DNA from: Rhizobium esperanzae
Lineage (GTDB): Bacteria > Pseudomonadota > Alphaproteobacteria > Rhizobiales > Rhizobiaceae
Length of the DNA stretch: 64,000 nt
Assembly: GCF_014197615.1 (NCBI RefSeq)
Contig: NZ_JACIFY010000021.1
Location: forward strand, 60,575-124,574
Direction: 5' to 3'
The position numbers and the translations under genes were made by a program. Below are positions 1-9,781 of the stretch, in pieces (the first letter of the stretch is position 1; each line of letters opens with the position of its first letter). The notes under the pieces are model-generated. The model searched no databases. It was not told the DNA's origin and saw nothing but the letters and a program-made list of their open reading frames with translations.

Positions 1-738
1 TCAGATCATCGCCATGCCGCCGTTTACGTGCAGCGTCTGGCCCGTCATATAGGCAGCCTCGGAGGAGGCGAGATAGGCGACCGCCGAAGCAACCTCGCCG
101 CCCGTGCCCATGCGCTTCATCGGGATCGCCCCCATGATCGCTTCCTTCTGCTTGTCGTTCAGCTTGCCGGTCATGGCGCTTTCGATGAAGCCGGGCGCCA
201 CGCAGTTGACCGTCACGTTGCGGGTGGCGATTTCCTGCGCCAGCGACTTGGTGAAGCCGATCATGCCGGCCTTGGAGGCGCAATAATTGGCCTGCCCCGG
301 ATTGCCGGTGACGCCGACGACGGAGGTGATGTTGATGATGCGGCCATAGCGGCGGCGCATCATCGGATGCGTCAATTCGCGCGTCAGGCGGAAGGTCGAC
401 GTCAGGTTCACTTCGAGAACCGCGTCCCAATCCTCGTCGCTCATCCGCACGAACAGGCCGTCGCGGGTGATGCCGGCATTGTTGACGAGGATATCGACAC
501 CCTCGAGTTCGGCTTCGGCCTTCTGGCCGAGCGCCTTGACCTCATCGCGGTCGGAGAGGTTTGCCGGGAAGATCTTGACGCGCTCGCCGAGTTCTGCCGC
601 CAGCGCTTCCAGCTTCTCGACGCGGGTGCCGTGCAGGCCGACGATGGCGCCCTGCTTATGAAGAAGGCGGGCGATTTCTTCGCCGATACCACCCGATGCA
701 CCGGTGACGAGAGCCTTGCGGCCGGAAAGATCGAGCAT
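1..738 (-). CDS. fabG: 3-oxoacyl-ACP reductase FabG
   Basis: NADPH-dependent reduction of 3-oxoacyl-ACP in the type II fatty-acid elongation cycle, cytosolic. The 245-residue protein is a classical short-chain dehydrogenase: the cofactor motif TGASGGIG is at residues 12-19, NNAG at 86-89, and the catalytic Ser139, Tyr152 and Lys156 (YCASK) are present. A longer reading to 768 is open, but the start at 738 has AAGGA about 8 bases upstream and gives the usual family length. It lies 30 bases downstream of fabD on the same strand, so the two are probably co-transcribed. The stop codon is the first three bases of the window, so the gene is complete. Confidence 0.95.
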   Translation of the reverse strand: MLDLSGRKALVTGASGGIGEEIARLLHKQGAIVGLHGTRVEKLEALAAELGERVKIFPANLSDRDEVKALGQKAEAELEGVDILVNNAGITRDGLFVRMSDEDWDAVLEVNLTSTFRLTRELTHPMMRRRYGRIINITSVVGVTGNPGQANYCASKAGMIGFTKSLAQEIATRNVTVNCVAPGFIESAMTGKLNDKQKEAIMGAIPMKRMGTGGEVASAVAYLASSEAAYMTGQTLHVNGGMAMI

Positions 739-768
739 GGAAGCGTTCCTTATATCTGGAGATAGCAA

Positions 769-1713
769 TCAGGCCATGAGGGCGGCGACGGCCGCGTCGA
801 TATCCGCCGGACCGTTGACGGAGATGCCGTTGATCGTCTTGTCGATGCGGCGGGCAAGGCCGGTCAGCACCTTGCCGGAGCCGAGTTCATAAAGCGTCGT
901 CACGCCATTGCCGGCGAACCATTCCACCGTCTCGCGCCAGCGGACCTGACCGGTCACCTGCTCGACCAGGAGGCCGGCGATCTCGTTGGCGCCGGTCACC
1001 GGGGCCGCGCGGACATTGGCGATCAGGGGCACGACGGGATCGGACTTGGCAACCGTTGCCAGCGCCGCGCGCATGGCCTCGGCCGCAGGGGCCATTAGCT
1101 TGGAATGGAAGGGAGCGGAAACCGGCAGCAGGATGGCGCGCTTGGCGCCCTTGTCGGTCGCAAGGCCGGCGGCTTTTTCGACGGCTGCCTTCTCGCCCGA
1201 AATGACGATCTGGCCGCCGCCATTATCGTTGGCGATCTGACAGGCGCCGGTGGCGGCCGCTTCCTCGCAGACGGCAACGACATCGGCATGTTCGAGGCCG
1301 ATGATCGCGGCCATGGCGCCGACGCCGACGGGCACAGCCGCCTGCATGGCATTGCCGCGAATGCGCAGCAGCCGCGCGGTATCGGCAAGCGAAAAGGTGC
1401 CGGCGGCGCAGAGCGCCGAATATTCGCCGAGCGAGTGGCCGGCGACGTAGGCGACCTTGGACTTCAGATCCAGCCCCTTGGCTTCGAGAACGCGGACAAC
1501 GGCGATCGAGACGGCCATCAGCGCCGGCTGGGCGTTGGCCGTCAGGGTCAAAGTGTCCTCGGGACCGTTGAACATGACGTCGGAAAGCTTTTCACCGAGC
1601 GCCTCATCGACCTCGTCGAAAACGGCGCGGGCTTCGGCGAAATTCTCGGCCAAGTCCTTGCCCATGCCGACGGCCTGACTGCCCTGACCGGGAAAAGTGA
1701 AAGCGATGGTCAT
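769..1713 (-). CDS. fabD: Malonyl-CoA:ACP transacylase FabD
   Basis: Transfers malonyl from CoA to acyl carrier protein, supplying the extender unit for fatty-acid synthesis. The 314-residue protein begins with the family-typical FTFPGQGSQ at residues 5-13; the nucleophile elbow GHSLG is at 92-96 (Ser94), Arg119 lies in RIRGNAMQ and the active-site His203 in APFHSK. An in-frame ATG two codons upstream (1719) sits closer to the AGGGA-like sequence and could be the true start; the open frame to 1770 adds residues not seen in the family. First gene of the fabD-fabG pair. Confidence 0.95.
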   Translation of the reverse strand: MTIAFTFPGQGSQAVGMGKDLAENFAEARAVFDEVDEALGEKLSDVMFNGPEDTLTLTANAQPALMAVSIAVVRVLEAKGLDLKSKVAYVAGHSLGEYSALCAAGTFSLADTARLLRIRGNAMQAAVPVGVGAMAAIIGLEHADVVAVCEEAAATGACQIANDNGGGQIVISGEKAAVEKAAGLATDKGAKRAILLPVSAPFHSKLMAPAAEAMRAALATVAKSDPVVPLIANVRAAPVTGANEIAGLLVEQVTGQVRWRETVEWFAGNGVTTLYELGSGKVLTGLARRIDKTINGISVNGPADIDAAVAALMA

Positions 1714-1943
1714 GTTCATGTCCCTGGCTCTTGCCCCTGATTGCGCCCCTTGAGGCTGTTTTGCCTCCAATTGACATTCTTTCCGGCAGAGTCAAGTGGC
1801 GGCCCGTTCTGCGCAAAGCCTTTCGCACACGCGCAAAAGCCAGGTTTTTGCTCTTGCGCTCCGCCAAATCGAGCCTAGATTTGCCCCATCCTTCCCAAGG
1901 CTTCAGCTCCCTCCCAAGGCTTCACCTCTCTCAAGGTTTTCTC

Positions 1944-2987
1944 ATGAAGTACAAAACACTAGGCCGCACCGACATTTCCGTTTCAGAGATTTGCCTTGGC
2001 ACCATGACATGGGGCTCGCAGAACAGCGAAACCGACGCGCATGCGCAGATGGATTACGCCGTCGAAAAGGGCGTCAACTTCTTCGATACAGCCGAACTCT
2101 ACCCGACCACCCCGCTTTCGGCCGAAACGCAGGGCTGGACCGAAGACTATATCGGCAGCTGGTTCGGCAAATCCGGCAAGCGTGGAGATATCGTGCTCGC
2201 CACCAAGGTCGCCGGCCGCGGCCGCGACTATATACGCGGTGGCGAAGGCGCGGATGCGAAGAATATCCGCCTGGCGCTCGAAGCCAGCCTGAAGCGGCTG
2301 AAGACCGATTATATCGACCTCTACCAGGTCCACTGGCCGAACCGCGGCCATTTCCATTTCCGCCAGAACTGGAGCTACAATCCCTTCAATCAGGATCGCG
2401 ACAAGGCCGTCGCCAACATGCTCGACATCCTGGAGACGCTGGGCGCGCTGGTGAAGGAAGGTAAGATCCGGGCGATCGGCCTTTCCAACGAAACCACCTG
2501 GGGCATCCAGAAATATCTGACGCTATCGGAACAGAAGAGCCTGCCGCGCGTGGCCAGCGTCCAGAACGAATACAATCTGCTCTACCGCCATTTCGACCTC
2601 GATCTCGCCGAACTCTCGCATCACGAGGATGTCGGGCTGCTCGCCTATTCGCCCCTCGCCGGCGGCATCCTCACCGGAAAATATGTCGACGGCGGCAGGC
2701 CGAAGGGGTCGCGCGGCTCGATCAACCCCGATATCGGCGGCCGCCTGCAGCCATTGCAGGAACCGGCGACCAAAGCCTATCTGCAGATCGCCCGCAAATT
2801 CGGCCTCGACCCGGCGGCCATGGCGCTTGCCTTCTGCCTGTCCAGGCCCTTCATGGCGTCGGCCATCATCGGTGCCACCTCGATGGAGCAGTTGAAAATC
2901 GATATCGGCGCGGCCGACCTGACGCTTTCGGACGAGGTGCTCACGGAGATTGCCAAGGTGCACCGGCAGTATCCGCTGACGCTGTAA
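1944..2987 (+). CDS. NADP(H)-dependent aldo/keto reductase, Tas-like
   Basis: Predicted cytosolic oxidoreductase of the aldo/keto reductase superfamily, 347 residues. It resembles E. coli Tas closely: the LGTMTWG start, the QNSETDAHAQMDYAV segment near residue 26, catalytic Asp48 and Tyr53 (FFDTAELY), then ATKVAG and YQVHWP carrying the expected Lys and His. The NADP-binding C-terminal part (IIGATSMEQL) is intact. The frame is open upstream to 1731 but the family start is the ATG at 1944. Transcribed divergently from fabD. The physiological substrate cannot be read from the sequence. Confidence 0.88.
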   Translation: MKYKTLGRTDISVSEICLGTMTWGSQNSETDAHAQMDYAVEKGVNFFDTAELYPTTPLSAETQGWTEDYIGSWFGKSGKRGDIVLATKVAGRGRDYIRGGEGADAKNIRLALEASLKRLKTDYIDLYQVHWPNRGHFHFRQNWSYNPFNQDRDKAVANMLDILETLGALVKEGKIRAIGLSNETTWGIQKYLTLSEQKSLPRVASVQNEYNLLYRHFDLDLAELSHHEDVGLLAYSPLAGGILTGKYVDGGRPKGSRGSINPDIGGRLQPLQEPATKAYLQIARKFGLDPAAMALAFCLSRPFMASAIIGATSMEQLKIDIGAADLTLSDEVLTEIAKVHRQYPLTL

Positions 2988-3025
2988 TTCTGTTCCTTTA
3001 GGCATACCCGACGCTGATTCAGTGA

Positions 3026-3073
3026 GAGCGTGATGTCGCCCCAAAACCGCTCGCAGTTTTCGGCATCACGCTC
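3026..3073. repeat. Rhizobial intergenic palindrome
   Basis: GAGCGTGATG at 3026-3035 pairs with CATCACGCTC at 3064-3073, and the inner CCAAAAC/GTTTTCGG parts also pair. It lies 39 bases after the aldo/keto reductase stop and could end that transcript. The motif type is common between genes in Rhizobium; that recognition is from memory. Confidence 0.75.
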
Positions 3074-3113
3074 GGCCACTGGCTTACATCCGGTTTCCGG
3101 CGTCCGATTGCGC

Positions 3114-3141
3114 TTGCCTTTGCCCGAAAAATCCGTATAAG
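3114..3141 (+). promoter_or_regulatory. Putative sigma-70 type promoter of rpsF operon
   Basis: TTGCCT (3114-3119) and TATAAG (3136-3141) are separated by 16 bases, a reasonable housekeeping promoter. Transcription would start near 3148, giving an unusually long leader for rpsF. Prediction only. Confidence 0.5.
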
Positions 3142-3361
3142 CCGCCCTGTTCGTTAACCCGGTCTTCTGGCTGGTGGCTGAACGGAGGGCCGGTTTCCAT
3201 GCGGAAATCGTTCGGAACGGAAGCGTTCCAGCCTCTCGTGTCTCCGCTCTCGACCGTCTCGGAAAACGCTTTCTTGCCTGGGTCCGCCCAATCAGGAGCA
3301 GTCGTTGAGGCTTAGCCGCCGAATATCGGGTTGAACCAAACGCAAGAAAGGCAAAGCTGTC

Positions 3362-3826
3362 ATGGCTCTTTATGAACATGTATTCCTTGCCCGGCAGGAT
3401 ATTTCCGCTCAGCAGGTCGATGCCCTCGTAGAACAGTACAAGGGTGTGATCGAAGCTAACGGCGGTAAGGTCGGGCGTATCGAGAACTGGGGCCTCAAGT
3501 CCCTCACCTACCGCATCAAGAAGAACCGCAAGGCGCACTACGCCCTGATGGACATCGATGCACCGGCTGCTGCCGTCCAGGAAATGGAACGTCAGATGCG
3601 CATCAGCGAAGACGTTCTTCGCTACATGACCATCGCCGTCGAGAAGCATGAAGAAGGCCCGTCTGCCATGATGCAGAAGCGCGACCGCGACGACCGCGGC
3701 CCGCGCGAAGGTGGCGACCGCGGCCCGCGCCGCGACTTCGGCGACCGTGGCCCGCGTCCGCCGCGTGAAGGTGGCTTCGGCGACCGTGAAGACCGTCCGC
3801 GCCGTCCGCGCGAAGACCGTGCATAA
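3362..3826 (+). CDS. rpsF: 30S ribosomal protein S6
   Basis: Small-subunit protein that pairs with S18 on the platform. Residues 1-96 form the normal S6 fold (MALYEHVFLAR start; WGLKSLTYRIKKNRKAHY around 43-60). Residues 107-154 are an Arg/Asp/Gly/Pro-rich tail with three DRGPR repeats (111, 119, 128), much longer than the acidic tail of E. coli S6 but of a kind known in alphaproteobacteria. AAAGG lies about 10 bases before the ATG. Followed 14 bases later by rpsR. Confidence 0.97.
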   Translation: MALYEHVFLARQDISAQQVDALVEQYKGVIEANGGKVGRIENWGLKSLTYRIKKNRKAHYALMDIDAPAAAVQEMERQMRISEDVLRYMTIAVEKHEEGPSAMMQKRDRDDRGPREGGDRGPRRDFGDRGPRPPREGGFGDREDRPRRPREDRA

Positions 3827-3840
3827 GGGAGATCTGAGAT

Positions 3841-4089
3841 ATGTCTGAAACTTCCTCCGCTCCGGTCCGCCGCCCGTTCCATCGCCGCCGCAAGACCTGC
3901 CCGTTCTCCGGCGCCAATGCGCCGCGGATCGACTACAAGGACGTACGCCTGCTGCAGCGCTACATTTCCGAGCGCGGCAAGATCGTTCCGTCCCGCATCA
4001 CGGCCGTTTCCCAGAAGAAGCAGCGCGAACTCGCCCAGGCGATCAAGCGCGCCCGTTTCCTCGGCCTGCTGCCTTACGTCGTCGCCTGA
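3841..4089 (+). CDS. rpsR: 30S ribosomal protein S18
   Basis: An 82-residue basic protein that binds next to S6 in the 30S platform. It carries the family segments RRKTCPFSG, IDYKDVRLLQRYISERGKI and PSRITAVSQKKQRELAQAIKRARFLGLLPY. A strong GGGAGA site precedes the start, and the gene is in one operon with rpsF upstream. Confidence 0.98.
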   Translation: MSETSSAPVRRPFHRRRKTCPFSGANAPRIDYKDVRLLQRYISERGKIVPSRITAVSQKKQRELAQAIKRARFLGLLPYVVA

Positions 4090-4113
4090 TCGGCCGACGT
4101 GACCAACTGATGA

Positions 4114-4145
4114 GGGAAGGCATTCGTGCCTTCCCTTCTCCCTTC
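4114..4145 (+). terminator. Hairpin after rpsR
   Basis: GGGAAGGCA (4114-4122) and TGCCTTCCC (4127-4135) form a perfect 9-base stem with a TTCG tetraloop, followed by a pyrimidine-rich TTCTCCCTTCT. It may terminate or reduce transcription after rpsF-rpsR before the DUF2232 gene and rplI. Confidence 0.65.
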
Positions 4146-4246
4146 TGCGATGGGCGCGGATCGGAACTCTTAAAACCCATGTTGAGACGTTTCTGAATTC
4201 GATTCAGCAACATCCTCTAACTGCTTGATGAAGCAGGACAGCGACC

Positions 4247-5233
4247 TTGAAACGACCGAACATTAGAACGCTGCTGATCGGCGCACTCGCCGGCTTGACC
4301 GCCTTCCTGCTGATGCTGGGGGCGAGCATGCAGCCGTCGTTTTTCAGCGCGCTTCTCTATACGGCCTCGGCACTGCCGATCCTGATCGTCGGGCTCGGCT
4401 GGGGCAATGCCGCCGCGATCGCGGCGGTCGTCGTGGCTGCAGCACTCGGCGCGATCGTCATGTCGCCGTCCTTTGCGCTGATCATGACGCTGGTGACGCT
4501 GCTGCCGGCCGGCTGGCTCAGCCATCTCGCCAATCTCGCGCGTCCCGCTTCCGAACTCGGCGGCCCCGACCATCTGCTTGCCTGGTACCCGCTGTCAGAT
4601 ATTCTGCTGCATCTCTGCGGCCTGGTGACGCTCGCCGTCATCGTCATCGGCGTGATGATCGGCTACGGGCCTGCGGTCACCGATCAGATCGTCGATCTGC
4701 TGATCGCCTCGGTCAAGGAACAGCAACCGGACTTCATGCCCGATCCGGCAGCGACCGCGCAGACCAAATCGCTGATCGTGCTGATGCTGCCAGCCGTGCA
4801 GGGCGGCATGTGGGTCTCCATGCTGTTTGCCGCCTATTATTTTGCGGTGCGCATCGTCGCCGCCTCCGGCCTCGGCCTTCGCCCGCGCGAGGACATTCCT
4901 TCGTCGCTGCGCATGAACCGCAACTCGATCTTCATCTTCCTCGCCGGGCTTGCCGCCTGCTTCTTCGGCGGCGTTCCGGCGCTGATCGGCGCGACCGTGA
5001 CGGGGACTTTCGGCGCCGGCTTCATGCTCTCCGGCTTCGCCTCGCTGCATTTCCGCACGCGCGGCAAGGACTGGCGTTTGCCGGCCCTCATCCTCAGTTA
5101 CCTAGCATCGATGCTGATGCTGCTGCCCGCTTTCCTCATCCTCGTTCTCGGTCTCAGCGATACGCGCAAAGCGATCGCGCTGACCCCGACGAAAGATGCC
5201 GATGCCCCCAAACAAACCGATACGAAAATCTGA
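4247..5233 (+). CDS. DUF2232 family membrane protein
   Basis: A 328-residue polytopic inner-membrane protein of unknown function, with about eight hydrophobic segments spread over its length. It belongs to the DUF2232 family, which in alphaproteobacteria characteristically lies between rpsR and rplI, as here. The reading frame starts with TTG (KRPNIRTLL follows); the nearby ATG at 4228 is in another frame, so TTG is the best start, with AGGA upstream. It ends 21 bases before rplI. Confidence 0.85.
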   Translation: MKRPNIRTLLIGALAGLTAFLLMLGASMQPSFFSALLYTASALPILIVGLGWGNAAAIAAVVVAAALGAIVMSPSFALIMTLVTLLPAGWLSHLANLARPASELGGPDHLLAWYPLSDILLHLCGLVTLAVIVIGVMIGYGPAVTDQIVDLLIASVKEQQPDFMPDPAATAQTKSLIVLMLPAVQGGMWVSMLFAAYYFAVRIVAASGLGLRPREDIPSSLRMNRNSIFIFLAGLAACFFGGVPALIGATVTGTFGAGFMLSGFASLHFRTRGKDWRLPALILSYLASMLMLLPAFLILVLGLSDTRKAIALTPTKDADAPKQTDTKI

Positions 5234-5254
5234 GACACAAGAAAGGTAAAGAAA

Positions 5255-5833
5255 ATGGACGTCATTCTTCTCGAACGCATCTCCAAGCTCGGCCAGATGG
5301 GCGAAACCGTAAAGGTTCGCGACGGCTTTGCCCGTAACTACCTGCTGCCGCTCGGCAAGGCGCTGCGCGCCAACGCCGCCAACAAGGCCCGCTTCGAATC
5401 CGAGCGCGCAACGCTCGAAGCCCGCAACCTCGAGCGCAAATCGGAAGCCCAGAAGGTTGCCGACGTTCTCGACGGCAAGTCCTTCATCGTCGTTCGCTCC
5501 GCCGGCGAAACCGGCCAGCTCTACGGTTCGGTCGCTGCCCGTGACGTCGTCGAGATTCTCGCCGCCGAAGGCTTCAACATCGGCCGCAACCAGGTTCACC
5601 TGAACACGCCGATCAAGGCGATCGGCCTGCACAAGGTCGAGCTGCAGCTGCATGCCGAAGTCGAAATCCACGTCGAGCTGAACGTTGCCCGCTCCGCCGA
5701 AGAGGCAGAGCGCCAGGCAAAGGGCGAAGAGCTCACCTCGGTCGACGCGATCTACGGCGTTGACGAAGACGCGCTGCGTCCTGAGGATTTCTTCGATCCG
5801 GAAGCCGACGGCATCGACGAAGACGAAGCATAA
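5255..5833 (+). CDS. rplI: 50S ribosomal protein L9
   Basis: Large-subunit protein that binds 23S rRNA at the base of the L1 stalk. The N-terminal domain is unmistakable (MDVILLERISKLGQMGETVKVRDGFARNYLLP region, residues 1-32), followed by the connecting helix and the C-terminal domain. At 192 residues it is longer than E. coli L9 (149) because of an acidic tail rich in Asp and Glu, typical of Rhizobiales. AAAGG precedes the ATG, and the gene ends at a clear terminator. Confidence 0.97.
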   Translation: MDVILLERISKLGQMGETVKVRDGFARNYLLPLGKALRANAANKARFESERATLEARNLERKSEAQKVADVLDGKSFIVVRSAGETGQLYGSVAARDVVEILAAEGFNIGRNQVHLNTPIKAIGLHKVELQLHAEVEIHVELNVARSAEEAERQAKGEELTSVDAIYGVDEDALRPEDFFDPEADGIDEDEA

Positions 5834-5860
5834 TTCTCGTCGGAGCGATCCGCGACAGAA

Positions 5861-5887
5861 AGCCCGGCCATCGTGCCGGGCTTTTTC
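5861..5887 (+). terminator. Rho-independent terminator of rplI
   Basis: AGCCCGGC (5861-5868) and GCCGGGCT (5875-5882) form an 8-base perfect stem with a 6-base loop, followed by TTTT. It lies 27 bases after the rplI stop. Confidence 0.9.
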
Positions 5888-6156
5888 GTTGGGGATTTTC
5901 AGGATGTTTTTGCTGCGAGCTTTGTCGCGTCGCGGTAAAATAGTGTTCTCCGAAACGGATGGGCTGAGTCGGCGCCATACCGTGTCGTGCGGGTGACACT
6001 GCCAGTATTTCTCCACTGTGTCGCCCAGGACTGTGGAGAAGTCGAACAACGTGCACAGCGTTCAGGATTTAACCGAAGCGAGCCGCCGCTCCTTTCGCAG
6101 CCTCTTGATTTTCGCGTCCGGAATTGCAAATCCGGAACTGGAAAAAGACAGAACGG

Positions 6157-7659
<1,503 letters not shown>

Positions 7660-7683
7660 CGCGGTTTCCCGCGTCGATTTCCC

Positions 7684-7986
7684 TTAGAGCCCAACGGCCC
7701 GCAACAGCGCAACCGTCGTCACGCCAACCACGACGCTTGCAAGCATCGGCAGGCGGCGTGCAGCGATGGCGGTTACCGCGCAGGCCAGCGTCTCCGCCCA
7801 ACCGACCGCAAAGGCGGTTGGGGCGATGACGGCCATCAGCACGGCCGGCGGAATGGCTTCGATCGCCGTTCTCCGCCGCTCGTCCATCTCTATGTAACGG
7901 ATCAACACGAGGCCGCTAACGCGGGTGAAGACCGTTGCGGCAGCCATCGCGAGGATGGCGATAAGGGTGTTGAAGTCGAGCGTCAT
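7684..7986 (-). CDS. azlD: AzlD family branched-chain amino-acid exporter subunit
   Basis: A 100-residue membrane protein with three to four hydrophobic segments, the small partner of AzlC in export of branched-chain amino acids and analogues. It starts MTLDFNTLIAILAMAAATVFTR and has the family's RRRTAIEAIPPAVLMAV loop. Its ATG overlaps the azlC stop (ATGA at 7983-7986), so translation is coupled to azlC. Confidence 0.85.
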   Translation of the reverse strand: MTLDFNTLIAILAMAAATVFTRVSGLVLIRYIEMDERRRTAIEAIPPAVLMAVIAPTAFAVGWAETLACAVTAIAARRLPMLASVVVGVTTVALLRAVGL

Positions 7987-8702
7987 GCCGCTTGCTCCCG
8001 CGCCCTGCCCTGCCAGAGGGCCATTGCCAGCCCGGCCAGCGCACCGGCGGCGATATACCAGACCCCGGGGACGAAGTGATGAACCGCAACGGAGGCGGCA
8101 CCGCTTGCCGCGAGGACGGCGCCGGTTTCCGGGCCTTTCCAGAAGCCCATGACGAGCACGACGAAAACCGCCGGAAAGGCGAAGTCGAGGCCGATGACGG
8201 CAGGATTGCCGAGAAAGGCGCCGAGCAGAGCGCCCGTCAGCGACGAGCCGACCCAGGTGAGGTAGAACGGCGCGACGATGCCGGCATACCAGGCGGGTGT
8301 CAGCCGTGTGCTACCGGCGCGGAATTCCGCCATGGCCCAGAGCTCGTCGGCGAGGAAGAGCATGGCGATATAGCGTTTGATGCCGGGGAAGGACTGCATT
8401 TTCGTGCCGATCGACGCGCTCATCAGCACGTGGCGGATATTGACCAGCAGGGCGGCGAAGCCAATACCGATCCAGCTTGCCGGATGCGTCCAGATGTCCA
8501 TCGCCACGAATTGCGAGCCGCCCGCAAAGACAAGTGCGCTCATCAGCGTCGTTTCCAGCGGCGAAAGGCCCTTGGTGGCCGCGACCGCGCCGAAGACGAG
8601 ACCGATCGGCAAGACAGCGACGACAAGCGGAAAGATGGCGCGCATTCCGGCAAGAAATTCGCCGATAGAAAATTCACCGGATGGCCGGCTGTGCTGCAAC
8701 AT
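7983..8702 (-). CDS. azlC: AzlC family branched-chain amino-acid exporter
   Basis: The large subunit of the AzlCD exporter: 239 residues with about six transmembrane segments and the family signature PIGLVFGAVAATKGLSPLE followed by SALVFAGGSQFVA. A strong AGGAGG lies 7 bases before the start. It follows an AraC-type regulator gene by 67 bases on the same strand and overlaps azlD by 4 bases, so regulator and exporter probably form one unit. The actual exported substrate cannot be deduced. Confidence 0.9.
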   Translation of the reverse strand: MLQHSRPSGEFSIGEFLAGMRAIFPLVVAVLPIGLVFGAVAATKGLSPLETTLMSALVFAGGSQFVAMDIWTHPASWIGIGFAALLVNIRHVLMSASIGTKMQSFPGIKRYIAMLFLADELWAMAEFRAGSTRLTPAWYAGIVAPFYLTWVGSSLTGALLGAFLGNPAVIGLDFAFPAVFVVLVMGFWKGPETGAVLAASGAASVAVHHFVPGVWYIAAGALAGLAMALWQGRAREQAA

Positions 8703-8769
8703 GGCAACCTCCTGATCAAGATCGCGGAGGGTTAGCCCAGCCCGCCATGGCTGTATTGAACGAAAGTGA

Positions 8770-9627
8770 TCAGCCGGTGCGGAATTGGCCGGGGGTTACG
8801 CCCGTGCGCGCCTTGAAGTGCCGGGTGAAATGCGCCTGATCGGCAAAACCGCATTCGAGCGCGATGTCGGCCGGCATGCGCCCCTGCCGCAGCAGGCGGC
8901 GGGCCACCTGCACGCGCCGATCGGTGAGGAAGGCATGCGGGGTGATGTGATATTCCTTGCGGAAGGCGCGGATGAGGTGAGCGCGGCTCAATCCCGCCAC
9001 GCCGGCCAGTTCCTCGAGGCCGACATCGCTGTCGAAATTCTCGATGAGATATTCGCGGGCGCGGGCGACCGCGCTTCGTTCCTGCGTATCGACAGGCACG
9101 ACGATCGTGCTGCCGTGGCGCGCGAAGATCGCCGCCAGCACCGAGAACATGCTTTCATCGGCCTCCAGCGCGCCTGCTCCCCTTTCGAGCGTGCGGTGGG
9201 CGGCATGAAACGCATTGGCAAGTTGCGGATCGCGCGGAAGCGCACTGGAGAAAGACGGCGTCGCGTGGAAGGCTTTGCCCGTGACATCTTCCAGAATATC
9301 GACGAACAGCTTGGTATCCGGATAGATCATGCGATAGCGGTAGCCTTCGCCGCCGGGCGTGCCGTCATGAACGACGCCGGGATCGATGAGATAAAAATCA
9401 CCCGGGCCGGTTTCCTCTTTCCTGCCGCTGAGAGTAGCGATCTGAGTGCCGCTTTCGATCGCGCCGATGCTGAACGTATCGTGTGCGTGCGGCGCGTATT
9501 CGTGCGTCAGGAAAGTGGCGCTCAGGCACTCCATATCGCGGAAGCGGCCATCCCGCCAGAAGCGGGCCGTTTCCACGTTGGCAAGCGGCATGGCGTCTGC
9601 CGCCTCTTTCTGCGATACGTTGTGCAT
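8770..9627 (-). CDS. AraC family transcriptional regulator (cupin sensor)
   Basis: A 285-residue regulator with an N-terminal cupin-like ligand-binding half (HEYAPHAHDTFSIG and DFYLIDPGVVHDG) and a C-terminal AraC/XylS double helix-turn-helix (LEELAGVAGLSRAHLIRAFRKE and PADIALECGFADQAHFTRHFKA). This architecture commonly sits beside azlCD, and the position upstream of azlC suggests it controls the exporter. An internal Met at residue 13 is a possible alternative start. It is divergent from alr, with a 154-base shared promoter region. Confidence 0.88.
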   Translation of the reverse strand: MHNVSQKEAADAMPLANVETARFWRDGRFRDMECLSATFLTHEYAPHAHDTFSIGAIESGTQIATLSGRKEETGPGDFYLIDPGVVHDGTPGGEGYRYRMIYPDTKLFVDILEDVTGKAFHATPSFSSALPRDPQLANAFHAAHRTLERGAGALEADESMFSVLAAIFARHGSTIVVPVDTQERSAVARAREYLIENFDSDVGLEELAGVAGLSRAHLIRAFRKEYHITPHAFLTDRRVQVARRLLRQGRMPADIALECGFADQAHFTRHFKARTGVTPGQFRTG

Positions 9628-9781
9628 CCGGTTAGATTAACGCCGAAGCCAGCATGCGTCTTGAACAAAAGTGATCGTGCAAGAAGCAAAGAGTGGTATG
9701 TGGCTGCCTGCGCTTTCCCTTGACCGCAATGCTCTCTAGACTGGTCCCAAGCGGTTTCCTTCCACTCTTTCACGGCGATTC

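Larger units (their letters stand above)
2988..3361. other. 374-base gap: palindrome and rpsF leader
   Basis: No convincing gene. It holds a palindromic repeat at 3026-3073, a promoter-like sequence at 3114-3141 and a leader of about 220 bases before rpsF. Open frames crossing it on the minus strand have no family-like content. Confidence 0.7.
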
